Assembly: GCF_051014685.1 (NCBI RefSeq)
Contig: NW_027479518.1
Location: forward strand, 1-64,000
Source of the DNA: Ptiloglossa arizonensis
Taxonomy: Eukaryota > Arthropoda > Insecta > Hymenoptera > Colletidae
Direction: 5' to 3'
Length of the DNA: 64,000 bases
Under the pieces are notes generated by a model. The model was not told the DNA's origin. It saw only the letters and a program-made list of their open reading frames with translations, and did no database searches. Below, one piece after another: positions 1 through 12,300 of this stretch. The first letter of the stretch is position 1. Each line of letters begins with the position of its first letter. The translations under genes and the position numbers were made by a program.

Positions 1-164
1 TTTCTCAAGCGTTTCTTACCTCCAAACTACCATATCTCGCGAACGGATCGACCAATCCGCAAAATTTCTGTTGCTTCTGAAAGTAGAAACTCGCCCGATT
101 ACAACGGTATGCGTACTTCTCCGCTAGGCCGTTGTAGTCATTCGTTTCGAGCATCAGAACTGCG

Positions 165-183
165 AAAATTTTGAGTTTCTCAA
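165..183 (+). other. AAAATTTT palindrome next to a TTGAG-TTT-CTCAA hairpin at the monomer junction
   Basis: Bases 165-172 read AAAATTTT, an 8-bp palindrome of a type known to bend DNA. Bases 171-183 form TTGAG, a TTT loop and CTCAA, a perfect 5-bp stem. The arrangement recurs at nearly every monomer junction. Frequent variants change it: CTGCAAAAATTTT upstream, TTTTCAG in place of TTTTGAG (which breaks the stem), GAGTTCCTC and GAGATTCTC. Short dyads are common in centromeric satellites. Function is not shown here. Confidence 0.75.
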
Positions 184-2100
184 GCGTTTCTTACCTCCAA
201 ACTGCCATATCTCGCGAACCGATTGACCAATCCGCAAAATTTCTGTTGCATCTGAAAGTAGAAGCTCGCCCGATTACAACGGTATGCGTACTTTTCCCCT
301 AGGCCGTTCTAGTTACTCGTTTCGAGCATCAGAACTGCGTAAAATTTGAGTTTCTCAAGCGTTTCTTACCACCAAACTACCATATCTCGCGAACGGTTCG
401 ACCAATCCGCAAAATTTCTGTTGCTTCTGAAAGTAGAAACTCGCCCGATTACAACGGTATGCGTACTTTTCCCCTAGGCCGTTCTAGTTATTCGTTTCGA
501 GCATCAGAACTGCGAAAATTTTGAGTTTCTCAAGCGTTTCTTACCTCCAAACTGCCATATCTCGCGAACGGATTGACCAATCCGCAAAATTTCTGTTGCA
601 TCTGAGAGTAGAAACGCGCCCGATTACAACGGTATGCGTACTTTTCCCCTAGGCCGTTCTAGTTATTCGTTTCGAGCATCAGAACTGCGAAAATTTTGAG
701 TTTCTCAAGCGTTTCTTACCTCCAAACTGCCATATCTCGCGAACGGATAGACCAATCCGCAAAATTTCTATTGCATCTGAATGTAGAAACTCGCCCGATT
801 ACAACGGCATGTGTAGTTTTCCCCTAGGCCGTTCCAGGTATTCGTTTCGAGCATCAGAACTGCGAAAATTTTGAGTTTCTGAAGCGTTTCTTACTTCCAA
901 ACTGCCATATCTCGCGAACGGATTGACCAATCCGCAAAATTTCTGTTGCATCTGAAAGTAGAAACTCGCCCGATTACAACGGTATGCGTACTTTTCCCCT
1001 AGGCCGTTCTAGTTACTCGTTTCGAGCATCAGAACTGCGAAAATTTTGAGTTTCTCAAGCGTTTCTTACCTCCAAACTGCCATATCTCGCGAACGGATTG
1101 ACCAATCCGCAAAATTTCTGTTGCATCTGAAAGTAGAAACTCGCCCGATTACAACGGTAGGTGTAGTTTTCCCCTAGGCCGTTCTAGTTATTCGTTTCGA
1201 GCATCAGAACTGCGAAAATTTTGAGTTTCTCAAGCGTTTCTTACCTCCAAACTTCCATATCTCGCGAACGGATTGACCAATCCGCAAAATTTCTGTTGCT
1301 TCTGAAAGTAGAAACTCGCCCGATTACAACGGTATGCGTACTTCTCCCCTAGGCCGTTGTAGTCATTCGTTTCGAGCATCAGAACTGCGAAAATTTTGAG
1401 TTTCTCAAGCGTTTCTTATCTCCAAACTGCCATATCTCGCGAACGGATTCACCAATCCGCAAAATTTCTGTTGCTTCTGAAAGTAGAAACTCGCCCGATT
1501 ACAACGGTATGCGTACTTTTCCCCTAGGCCGTTCTAGTTATTCGTTTCGAGCATCAGAACTGCGAAAATTTTGAGTTTCTCAAGCGTTTCTTACATCCAA
1601 ACTGCCATATCTCGCGAACGGATTGACCAATCCGCAAAATTTCTGTTGCATCTGAAAGTAGAAACTCGCCCGATTACAACGGTATGTGTAGTTTTCCCCT
1701 AGGCCGTTCTAGTTATTCGTTTCGAGCATCAGAACTGCGAAAATTTTGAGTTTCTCAAGCGTTTCTTACATCCAAACTGCCATATCTCGCGAACGGATTG
1801 ACAAATCCGCAAAATTTCTGTTGCATCTGAAAGCAGAAACTCGCCCGATTACAACGGTATGCGTACTTTTCCCCTAGGCCGTTCTAGTTATTTGTTTCGA
1901 GCATCAGAACTGCGAAAATTTTGAGTTTCTCAAGCGTTTCTTACATCCAAACTGCCATATCTCGCGAACGGATTGACCAATCCGCAAAATTTCTGTTGCA
2001 TCTGAAAGCAGAAACTCGCCCGATTACAACGGTATGCGTACTTTTCCCCTAGGCCGTTCTAGTTATTTGTTTCGAGCATCAGAACTGCGAAAATTTTGAG

Positions 2101-2275
2101 TTTCTCAAGCGTTTCTTACCTCCAAACTGCCATATCTCGCGAACGGATTGACCAATCCGCAAAATTTCTGTTGCATCTGAAAGTAGAAACTCGCCCGATT
2201 ACAACGGTATGCGTACTTTTCCCCTAGGCCGTTCTAGTTACTCGTTTCGAGCATCAGAACTGCGAAAATTTTGAG
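2101..2275 (+). repeat. Representative near-consensus monomer
   Basis: This copy differs from my by-eye consensus only at monomer position 141 (C for T). The consensus holds 45 C, 32 G and 98 A/T, so it is 44% G+C with more C than G on this strand, and it has 13 CpG sites. Landmarks by monomer position are the TCGCGA palindrome (37-42), a CGGATTG...CAATCCG inverted repeat (44-59), an AAAATTT tract (61-67), the CCTAGG palindrome (123-128) and AAAATTTT (165-172). Recurrent variable positions are 19-20, 29, 46-51, 75, 84, 109-116, 127, 134, 138-142, 146, 164 and 173. The length of 175 bp is not a multiple of three, so any reading frame rotates from copy to copy. Confidence 0.93.
2152..2208 (+). 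other. Conserved core of the monomer (positions 52-108), example copy
   Basis: Across the array this 57-bp stretch varies much less than its flanks. It begins inside the inverted repeat, contains AAAATTT and ends in GATTACAACGG. Within it only positions 75 (A or T) and 84 (T or C) vary commonly. The main exception is one derived subfamily in the right half that carries several clustered changes here. In known centromeric satellites, conserved sub-monomer blocks often coincide with protein-binding or nucleosome-linker positions. A binding role here is inference. Uneven conservation could also come from the history of a few founder monomers. Confidence 0.7.
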
Positions 2276-5200
2276 TTTCTCAAGCGTTTCTTACCTCCAA
2301 ACTGCCATATCTCGCGAACGGATTGACCAATCCGCAAAATTTCTGTTGCATCTGAAAGTAGAAACTCGCCCGATTACAACGGTAGGTGTAGTTTTCCCCT
2401 AGGCCGTTCTAGTTATTCGTTTCGAGCATCAGAACTGCGAAAATTTTGAGTTTCTCAAGCGTTTCTTACCTCCAAACTTCCATATCTCGCGAACGGATTG
2501 ACCAATCCGCAAAATTTCTGTTGCTTCTGAAAGTAGAAACTCGCCCGATTACAACGGTATGCGTACTTCTCCCCTAGGCCGTTGTAGTCATTCGTTTCGA
2601 GCATCAGAACTGCGAAAATTTTGAGTTTCTCAAGCGTTTCTTATCTCCAAACTGCCATATCTCGCGAACGGATTCACCAATCCGCAAAATTTCTGTTGCT
2701 TCTGAAAGTAGAAACTCGCCCGATTACAACGGTATGCGTACTTTTCCCCTAGGCCGTTCTAGTTATTCGTTTCGAGCATCAGAACTGCGAAAATTTTGAG
2801 TTTCTCAAGCGTTTCTTACATCCAAACTGCCATATCTCGCGAACGGATTGACCAATCCGCAAAATTTCTGTTGCATCTGAAAGTAGAAACTCGCCCGATT
2901 ACAACGGTATGTGTAGTTTTTCCCTAGGCCGTTCTAGTTATTCGTTTCGAGCATCAGAACTGCGAAAATTTTGAGTTTCGCAAGCGTTTCTTACATCCAA
3001 ACTGCCATATCTCGCGAACGGATTGACAAATCCGCAAAATTTCTGTTGCATCTGAAAGCAGAAACTCGCCCGATTACAACGGTATGCGTACTTTTCCCCT
3101 AGGCCGTTCTAGTTATTTGTTTCGAGCATCAGAACTGCGAAAATTTTGAGTTTCTCAAGCGTTTCTTACATCCAAACTGCCATATCTCGCGAACGGATTG
3201 ACCAATCCGCAAAATTTCTGTTGCATCTGAAAGCAGAAACTCGCCCGATTACAACGGTATGCGTACTTTTCCCCTAGGCCGTTCTAGTTATTTGTTTCGA
3301 GCATCAGAACTGCGAAAATTTTGAGTTTCTCAAGCGTTTCTTACATCCAAACTGCCATATCTCGCGAACGGATTGACCAATCCGCAAAATTTCTGTTGCA
3401 TCTGAAAGCAGAAACTCGCCCGATTACAACGGTATGCGTACTTTTCCCCTATGCCGTTCTAGTTACTCGTTTCGAGCATCAGAACTGCAAAAATTTTGAG
3501 TTTCTCAAGCGTTTCTTACCTCCAAACTACCATATCTCGCGAACGGATTCACCAATCCGCAAAATTTCTGTTGCTTCTGAAAGTAGAAACTCGCCCGATT
3601 ACAACGGTATGCGTACTTCTCCCCTAGGCCGTTGTAGTCATTCGTTTCGAGCATCAGAACTGCGAAAATTTTGAGTTTCTCAAGCGTTTCTTATCTCCAA
3701 ACTGCCATATCTCGCGAACGGATTCACCAATCCGCAAAATTTCTGTTGCTTCTGAAAGTAGAAACTCGCCCGATTACAACGGTATGCGTACTTTTCCCCT
3801 AGGCCGTTCTAGTTATTCGTTTCGAGCATCAGAACTGCGAAAATTTTGAGTTTCTCAAGCGTTTCTTACATCCAAACTGCCATATCTCGCGAACGGATTG
3901 ACCAATCCGCAAAATTTCTGTTGCATCTGAAAGTAGAAACTCGCCCGATTACAACGGTATGTGTAGTTTTCCCCTAGGCCGTTCTAGTTATTCGTTTCGA
4001 GCATCAGAACTGCGAAAATTTTGAGTTTCTCAAGCGTTTCTTACATCCAAACTGCCATATCTCGCGAACGGATTGACAAATCCGCAAAATTTCTGTTGCA
4101 TCTGAAAGCAGAAACTCGCCCGATTACAACGGTATGCGTACTTTTCCCCTAGGCCGCTCTAGTTATTTGTTTCGAGCATCAGAACTGCGAAAATTTTGAG
4201 TTTCTCAAGCGTTTCTTACATCCAAACTGCCATATCTCGCGAACGGATTGACCAATCCGCAAAATTTCTGTTGTATCTGAAAGCAGAAACTCGCACGATT
4301 ACAACGGTATGCGTACTTTTCCCCTAGGCCGTTCTAGTTATTTGTTTCGAGCATCAGAACTGCGAAAATTTTGAGTTTCTCAAGCGTTTCTTACATCCAA
4401 ACTGCCATATCTCGCGAACGGATTGACCAATCCGCAAAATTTCTGTTGCATCTGAAAGCAGAAACTCGCCCGATTACAACGGTATGCGTACTTTTCCCCT
4501 AGGCCGTTCTAGTTATTTGTTTCGAGCATCAGAACTGCGAAAATTTTGAGTTTCTCAAGCGTTTCTTACATCCAAACTGCCATATCTCGCGAACGGATTG
4601 ACCAATCCGCAAAATTTCTGTTGCATCTGAAAGCAGAAACTCGCCCGATTACAACGGTATGCGTACTTTTCCCCTATGCCGTTCTAGTTACTCGTTTCGA
4701 GCATCAGAACTGCAAAAATTTTGAGTTTCTCAAGCGTTTCTTACCTCCAAACTACCATATCTCGCGAACGGATTCACCAATCCGCAAAATTTCTGTTGCT
4801 TCTGAAAGTAGAAACTCGCACGATTACAACGGTATGCGTACTTCTCCCCTAGGCCGTTGTGGTCATTCGTTTCGAGCATCAGAACTGCGATAATTTTGAG
4901 TTTCTCAAGCGTTTCTTATCTCCAAACTGCCATATCTCGCGAACGGATTCACCAATCCGCAAAATTTCTGTTGCTTCTGAAAGTAGAAACTCGCCCGATT
5001 ACAACGGTATGCGTACTTTTCCCCTAGGCCGTTCTAGTTATTCGTTTCGAGCATCAGAACTGCGAAAATTTTGAGTTTCTCAAGCGTTTCTTACCTCCAA
5101 ACTGCCATATCTCGCGAACGGATTGACCAATCCGCAAAATTTCTGTTGCATCTGAAAGTAGAAACTCGCCCGATTACAACGGTATGTGTAGTTTTCCCCT

Positions 5201-8200
5201 AGGCCGTTCCAGTTATTCGTTTCGAGCATCAGAACTGTGAAAATTTTGAGTTTCTCAAGCGTTTCTTACCTCCAAACTGCCATATCTCGCGAACGGATTG
5301 ACCAATCCCCAAAATTTCTGTTGCATCTGAAAGTAGAAACTCGCCCGATTACAACGGTATGTGTAGTTTTCCCCTAGGCCGTTCTAGTTATTCGTTTCGA
5401 GCATCAGAACTGCGAAAATTTTGAGTTTCTCAAGCGTTTCTTACATCCAAACTGCCATATCTCGCGAACGGATTGACCAATCCGCAAAATTTCTGTTGCA
5501 TCTGAAAGTAGAAACTCGCCCGATTACAACGGTATGCGCACTTTTCCCATATGCCGTTCTAGTTACTCGTTTCGAGCATCAGAACTGCAAAAATTTTGAG
5601 TTTCTCAAGCGTTTCTTACCTCCAAACTACCATATCTCGCGAACGGATTCACCAATCCGCAAAATTTCTGTTGCTTCTGAAAGTAGAAACTCGCCCGATT
5701 ACAACGGTATGCGTACTTCTCCCCTAGGCCGTTGTAGTCATTCGTTTCGAGCATCAGAACTGCGAAAATTTTGAGTTTCTCAAGCGTTTCTTATCTCCAA
5801 ACTGCCATATCTCGCGAACGGATTGACCAATCCGCAAAATTTCTGTTGCATCTGAAAGCAGAAACTCGCCCGATTACAACGGTATGCGTACTTTTCCCCT
5901 AGGCCGTTCTAGTTACTCGTTTCGAGCATCAGAACTGCGAAAATTTTCAGTTTCTCAAGCGTTTCTTATCTCCAAACTGCCATATCTCGCGAACGGATTG
6001 ACCAATCCGCAAAATTTCTGTTGCATCCGAAAGTAGAAACTAGCCCGATTACAACGGTAGGTGTAGTTTTCCCCTAGGCCGTTCTAGTTATTCGTATCGA
6101 GCATCAGAACTGCGAAAATTTTGAGTTTCTCAAGCGTTTCTTACCTCCAAACTGCCATATCTCGCGAACGGATAGACCTATCCGCAAAATTTCTGTTGCA
6201 TCTGAAAGTAGAAACTCGCCCGATTACAACGGTATGCGTACTTTTCCCCTAGGCCGTTCTAGTTACTCGTTTCGAGCATCAGAACTGCGAAAATTTTGAG
6301 TTTCTCAAGCGTTTCTTACCTCCAAACTACCATATCTCGCGAACGGATCGACCAATCCGCAAAATTTCTGTTGCTTCTGAAAGTAGAAACTCGCCCGATT
6401 ACAACGGTATGCGTACTTCTCCGCTAGGCCGTTGTAGTCATTCGTTTCGAGCATCAGAACTGCGAAAATTTTGAGTTTCTCAAGCGTTTCTTATCTCCAA
6501 ACTGCCATATCTCGCGAACGGATTGAGCAATCCGCAAAATTTCTGTTGCATCTGAAAGTAGAAACTAGCCCGATTACAACGGTATGCGCACATTTCCCCT
6601 AGGCGGTTCTAGTTATTCGTTTCGAGCATCAGGACTGCGAAAATTTTGAGTTTCTCAAGCGTTTCTTACCTCCAAACTGCCATATCTCGCGAACGGATTG
6701 ACCAATCCGCAAAATTTCTGTTGCATCTGAAAGTAGAAACTCGCCCGATTACAACGGTAGGTGTAGTTTTCCCCTAGGCCGTTCTAGTTATTCGTTTCGA
6801 GCATCAGAACTGCGAAAATTTTGAGTTTCTCAAGCGTTTCTTACCTCCAAACTGCCATATCTCGCGAACGGATAGACCAATCCGCAAAATTTCTGTTGCA
6901 TCTGAAAGTAGAAACTCGCCCGATTACAATGGTATGCGTACTTTTCCCCTAGGCCGTTCTAGTTATTCGTTTCGAGCATCAGAACTGCGAAAATTTTGAG
7001 TTTCTCAAGCGTTTCTTATTTCCAAACTGCCATATCTCGCGGACGGATTGACCAATCCGCAAAATTTCTGTTGCATCTGAAAGTAGAAACTCGCCCGATT
7101 ACAACGGTAGGTGTAGTTTTCCCCTAGGCCGTTCTAGTTATTCGTATCGAGCATCAGAACTGCGAAAATTTTGAGTTTCTCAAGCGTTTCTTACCTCCAA
7201 ACTGCCATATCTCGCGAACGGAAAGACCTATCCGCAAAATTTCTGTTGCATCTGAAAGTAGAAACTCGCCCGATTACAACGGTATGCGTACTTTTCCCCT
7301 AGGCCGTTCTAGTTACTCGTTTCGAGCATCAGAACTGCGAAAATTTTGAGTTTCTCAAGCGTTTCTTACCTCCAAACTACCATATCTCGCGAACGGATCG
7401 ACCAATCCGCAAAATTTCTGTTGCTTCTGAAAGTAGAAACTCGCCCGATTACAACGGTATGCGTACTTCTCCGCTAGGCCGTTGTAGTCATTCGTTTCGA
7501 GCATCAGAACTGCGAAAATTTTGAGTTTCTCAAGCGTTTCTTATCTCCAAACTGCCATATCTCGCGAACGGATTGATCAATCCGCAAAATTTCTGTTGCA
7601 TCTCAAAGTAGAAACTCGCCCGATTACAACGGTATGCGCACTTTTCCCCTAGGCCGTTCTAGTTATTCGTGTCGAGCATCAGAACTGCGAAAATTTTGAG
7701 TTTCTCAAGCGTTTCTTACATCCAAACTACCATATCTCGCGAACGGATCGACCAATCCGCAAAATTTCTGTTGCTTCTGAAAGTAGAAACTCGCCCGATT
7801 ACAACGGTATGCGCACTTTTCCCCTAGGCCGTTCTAGTTATTCGTGTCGAGCATCAGAACTGCGAAAATTTTGAGTTTCTCAAGCGTTTCTTACATCCAA
7901 ACTACCATATCTCGCGAACGGATCGACCAATCCGCAAAATTTCTGTTGCTTCTGAAAGTAGAAACTCGCCCGATTACAACGGTATGCGTACTTCTCCCCT
8001 AGGCCGTTGTAGTCATTCGTTTCGAGCATCAGAACTGCGAAAATTTTGAGTTTCTCAAGCGTTTCTTATCTCCAAACTGCCATATCTCGCGAACGGATTG
8101 AGCAATCCGCAAAATTTCTGTTGCATCTGAAAGTAGAAACTAGCCCGATTACAACGGTATGCGCACATTTCCCCTAGGCGGTTCTAGTTATTCGTTTCGA

Positions 8201-9375
8201 GCATCAGAACTGCGAAAATTTTGAGTTTCTCAAGCGTTTCTTACCTCCAAACTGCCATATCTCGCGAACGGATAGACCAATCCGCAAAATTTCTGTTGCA
8301 TCTGAAAGTAGAAACTCGCCCGATTACAATGGTATGCGTACTTTTCCCCTAGGCCGTTCTAGTTATTCGTTTCGAGCATCAGAACTGCGAAAATTTTGAG
8401 TTTCTCAAGCGTTTCTTATTTCCAAACTGCCATATCTCGCGGACGGATTGACCAATCCGCAAAATTTCTGTTGCATCTGAAAGTAGAAACTCGCCCGATT
8501 ACAACGGTAGGTGTAGTTTTCCCCTAGGCCGTTCTAGTTATTCGTATCGAGCATCAGAACTGCGAAAATTTTGAGTTTCTCAAGCGTTTCTTACCTCCAA
8601 ACTGCCATATCTCGCGAACGGATTGAGCAATCCGCAAAATTTCTGTTGCATCTGAAAGTAGAATCTAGCCCGATTTCAACGGTATGCGCACATTTCCCCT
8701 AGTCGGTTCTAGTTATTCGTTTCGAGCATCAGAACTGCGAAAATTTTGAGTTTCTCAAGCGTTTCTTACCTCCAAACTGCCATATCTCGCGAACGGATTG
8801 ACCAATCCGCAAAATTTCTGTTGCATCTGAAAGTAGAAACTCGCCCGATTACAACGGTAGGTGTAGTTTTCCCCTAGGCCGTTCTAGTTATTCGTTTCGA
8901 GCATCAGAACTGCGAAAATTTTGAGTTTCTCAAGCGTTTCTTACCTCCAAACTGCCATATCTCGCGAACGGATAGACCAATCCGCAAAATTTCTGTTGCA
9001 TCTGAAAGTAGAAACTCGCCCGATTACAATGGTATGCGTACTTTTCCCCTAGGCCGTTCTAGTTATTCGTCTCGAGCATCAGAACTGCGAAAATTTTGAG
9101 TTTCTCAAGCGTTTCTTATTTCCAAACTGCCATATCTCGCGGACGGATTGACCAATCCGCAAAATTTCTGTTGCATCTGAAAGTAGAAACTCGCCCGATT
9201 ACAACGGTATGCGTACTTCTCCCCTAGGCCGTTCTAGTTATTCGTTTCGAGCATCAGAACTGCGAAAATTTTGAGTTTCTCAAGCGTTTCTTACCTCCAA
9301 ACTGCCATATCTCGCGAACCGATTGACCAATCCGCAAAATTTCTGTTGCATCTGAAAGTAGAAACTCGCCCGATT

Positions 9376-12300
9376 ACAACGGTAGGTGTAGTTTTCCCCT
9401 AGGCCGTTCTAGTTATTCGTTTCGAGCATCAGAACTGCGAAAATTTTGAGTTTCTCAAGCGTTTCTTACCTCCAAACTTCCATATCTCGCGAACGGATTG
9501 ACCAATCCGCAAAATTTCTGTTGCTTCTGAAAGTAGAAACTCGCCCGATTACAACGGTATGCGTACTTCTCCCCTAGGCCGTTGTAGTCATTCGTTTCGA
9601 GCATCAGAACTGCGAAAATTTTGAGTTTCTCAAGCGTTTCTTATCTCCAAACTGCCATATCTCGCGAACGGATTCACCAATCCGCAAAATTTCTGTTGCT
9701 TCTGAAAGTAGAAACTCGCCCGATTACAACGGTATGCGTACTTTTCCCCTAGGCCGTTCTAGTTATTCGTTTCGAGCATCAGAACAGCGAAAATTTTGAG
9801 TTTCTCAAGCGTTTCTTACATCCAAACTGCCATATCTCGCGAACGGATTGACCAATCCGCAAAATTTCTGTTGCATCTGAAAGTAGAAACTCGCCCGATT
9901 ACAACGGTATGTGTAGTTTTCCCCTAGGCCGTTCTAGTTATTCGTTTCGAGCATCAGAACTGCGAAAATTTTGAGTTTCTCAAGCGTTTCTTACATCCAA
10001 ACTGCCATATCTCGCGAACGGATTGACAAATCCGCAAAATTTCTGTTGCATCTGAAAGCAGAAACTCGCCCGATTACAACGGTATGCGTACTTTTCCCCT
10101 AGGCCGTTCTAGTTATTTGTTTCGAGCATCAGAACTGCGAAAATTTTGAGTTTCTCAAGCGTTTCTTACATCCAAACTGCCATATCTCGCGAACGGATTG
10201 ACCAATCCGCAAAATTTCTGTTGCATCTGAAAGCAGAAACTCGCCCGATTACAACGGTATGCGTACTTTTCCCCTAGGCCGTTCTAGTTATTTGTTTCGA
10301 GCATCAGACCTGCGAAAATTTTGAGTTTCTCAAGCGTTTCTTACATCCAAACTGCCATATCTCGCGAACGGATTGACCAATCCGCAAAATTTCTGTTGCA
10401 TCTGAAAGCAGAAACTCGCCCGATTACAACGGTATGCGTACTTTTCCCCTATGCCGTTCTAGTTACTCGTTTCGAGCATCAGAACTGCAAAAATTTTGAG
10501 TTTCTCAAGCGTTTCTTACCTCCAAACTACCATATCTCGCGAACGGATTCACCAATCCGCAAAATTTCTGTTGCTTCTGAAAGTAGAAACTCGCCCGATT
10601 ACAACGGTATGGGTAGTTTTTCCCTAGGCCGTTCTAGTTATTCGTTTCGAGCATCAGAACTGCGAAAATTTTGAGTTTCTCAAGCGTTTCTTACATCCAA
10701 ACTGCCATATCTCGCGAACGGATTGACAAATCCGCAAAATTTCTGTTGCATCTGAAAGCAGAAACTCGCCCGATTACAACGGTATGCGTACTTTTCCCCT
10801 AGGCCGTTCTAGTTATTTGTTTCGAGCATCAGAACTGCGAAAATTTTGAGTTTCTCAAGCGTTTCTTACATCCAAACTGCCATATCTCGCGAACGGATTG
10901 ACCAATCCGCAAAATTTCTGTTGCATCTGAAAGCAGAAACTCGCCCGATTACAACGGTATGCGTACTTTTCCCCTAGGCCGTTCTAGTTATTTGTTTCGA
11001 GCATCAGAACTGCGAAAATTTTGAGTTTCTCAAGCGTTTCTTACATCCAAACTGCCATATCTCGCGAACGGATTGACCAATCCGCAAAATTTCTGTTGCA
11101 TCTGAAAGCAGAAACTCGCCCGATTACAACGGTATGCGTACTTTTCCCCTATGCCGTTCTAGTTACTCGTTTCGAGCATCAGAACTGCAAAAATTTTGAG
11201 TTTCTCAAGCGTTTCTTACCTCCAAACTACCATATCTCGCGAACGGATTCACCAATCCGCAAAATTTCTGTTGCTTCTGAAAGTAGAAACTCGCCCGATT
11301 ACAACGGTATGCGTACTTCTCCCCTAGGCCGTTGTAGTCATTCGTTTCGAGCATCAGAACTGCGAAAATTTTGAGTTTCTCAAGCGTTTCTTATCTCCAA
11401 ACTGCCATATCTCGCGAACGGATTCACCAATCCGCAAAATTTCTGTTGCTTCTGAAAGTAGAAACTCGCCCGATTACAACGGTATGCGTACTTTTCCCCT
11501 AGGCCGTTCTAGTTATTCGTTTCGAGCATCAGAACTGCGAAAATTTTGAGTTTCTCAAGCGTTTCTTACATCCAAACTGCCATATCTCGCGAACGGATTG
11601 ACCAATCCGCAAAATTTCTGTTGCATCTGAAAGTAGAAACTCGCCCGATTACAACGGTATGTGTAGTTTTCCCCTAGGCCGTTCTAGTTATTCGTTTCGA
11701 GCATCAGAACTGCGAAAATTTTGAGTTTCTCAAGCGTTTCTTACATCCAAACTGCCATATCTCGCGAACGGATTGACAAATCCGCAAAATTTCTGTTGCA
11801 TCTGAAAGCAGAAACTCGCCCGATTACAACGGTATGCGTACTTTTCCCCTAGGCCGCTCTAGTTATTTGTTTCGAGCATCAGAACTGCGAAAATTTTGAG
11901 TTTCTCAAGCGTTTCTTACATCCAAACTGCCATATCTCGCGAACGGATTGACCAATCCGCAAAATTTCTGTTGTATCTGAAAGCAGAAACTCGCCCGATT
12001 ACAACGGTATGCGTACTTTTCCCCTAGGCCGTTCTAGTTATTTGTTTCGAGCATCAGAACTGCGAAAATTTTGAGTTTCTCAAGCGTTTCTTACATCCAA
12101 ACTGCCATATCTCGCGAACGGATTGACCAATCCGCAAAATTTCTGTTGCATCTGAAAGCAGAAACTCGCCCGATTACAACGGTATGCGTACTTTTCCCCT
12201 ATGCCGTTCTAGTTACTCGTTTCGAGCATCAGAACTGCAAAAATTTTGAGTTTCTCAAGCGTTTCTTACCTCCAAACTACCATATCTCGCGAACGGATTC

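Larger units (their letters stand above)
1..9375 (+). repeat. Super-block copy 1, with 5- to 7-monomer units
   Basis: This is the reference copy of a complex multi-monomer block that recurs to the right. Inside it, monomers carrying a GTAGTCATT signature and a GCTTCTG core act as anchors starting at 1226, 2451, 3501, 4726 and 5601, that is, 7, 6, 7 and 5 monomers apart. Between anchors the order repeats: a TTATCTCC monomer, several TTACATCC monomers (one with GACAAATCC), then a monomer with CCTATGCC and CTGCAAAAATTTT. From 6.3 kb the monomer types change, with markers GGATCGACC, GGACGG, GGAAAGACC and TACAATGG. The right edge is a junction inside the monomer at 9276-9450: its left part has GAACCG and its right part switches to the GGTAGGTG type seen at 2381. 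Confidence 0.85.

Noticed and set aside
123..128. CCTAGG and TCGCGA palindromes in most monomers as regulatory sites
   Set aside because: Six-base palindromes are expected by chance and are lost in many monomers without pattern (CCTATG, CCACTAGG, CCTCGG, TCGCGG). They are useful only as predictors of a 175-bp restriction ladder.
2101..2275. Internal half-monomer duplication: AAAATTT followed by CTG at positions 61-80 resembling AAAATTTT followed by GAG at positions 165-183
   Set aside because: The likeness is limited to an A/T tract and a few flanking bases. The rest of the two halves does not align, so a dimeric origin is not supported by eye.
3321..3674. Recurrent open frame of about 117 codons (also near 4546, 5421, 10321, 11021, 12071, 12421, 16271, 18371, 27821 and others) as a repeated small gene
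   Set aside because: It starts at TTG, not ATG, and simply spans two monomers. Because 175 is one more than a multiple of three, the second half is read in another frame of the same repeat. There is no domain, no evidence of codon selection, and copies are broken freely by substitutions.
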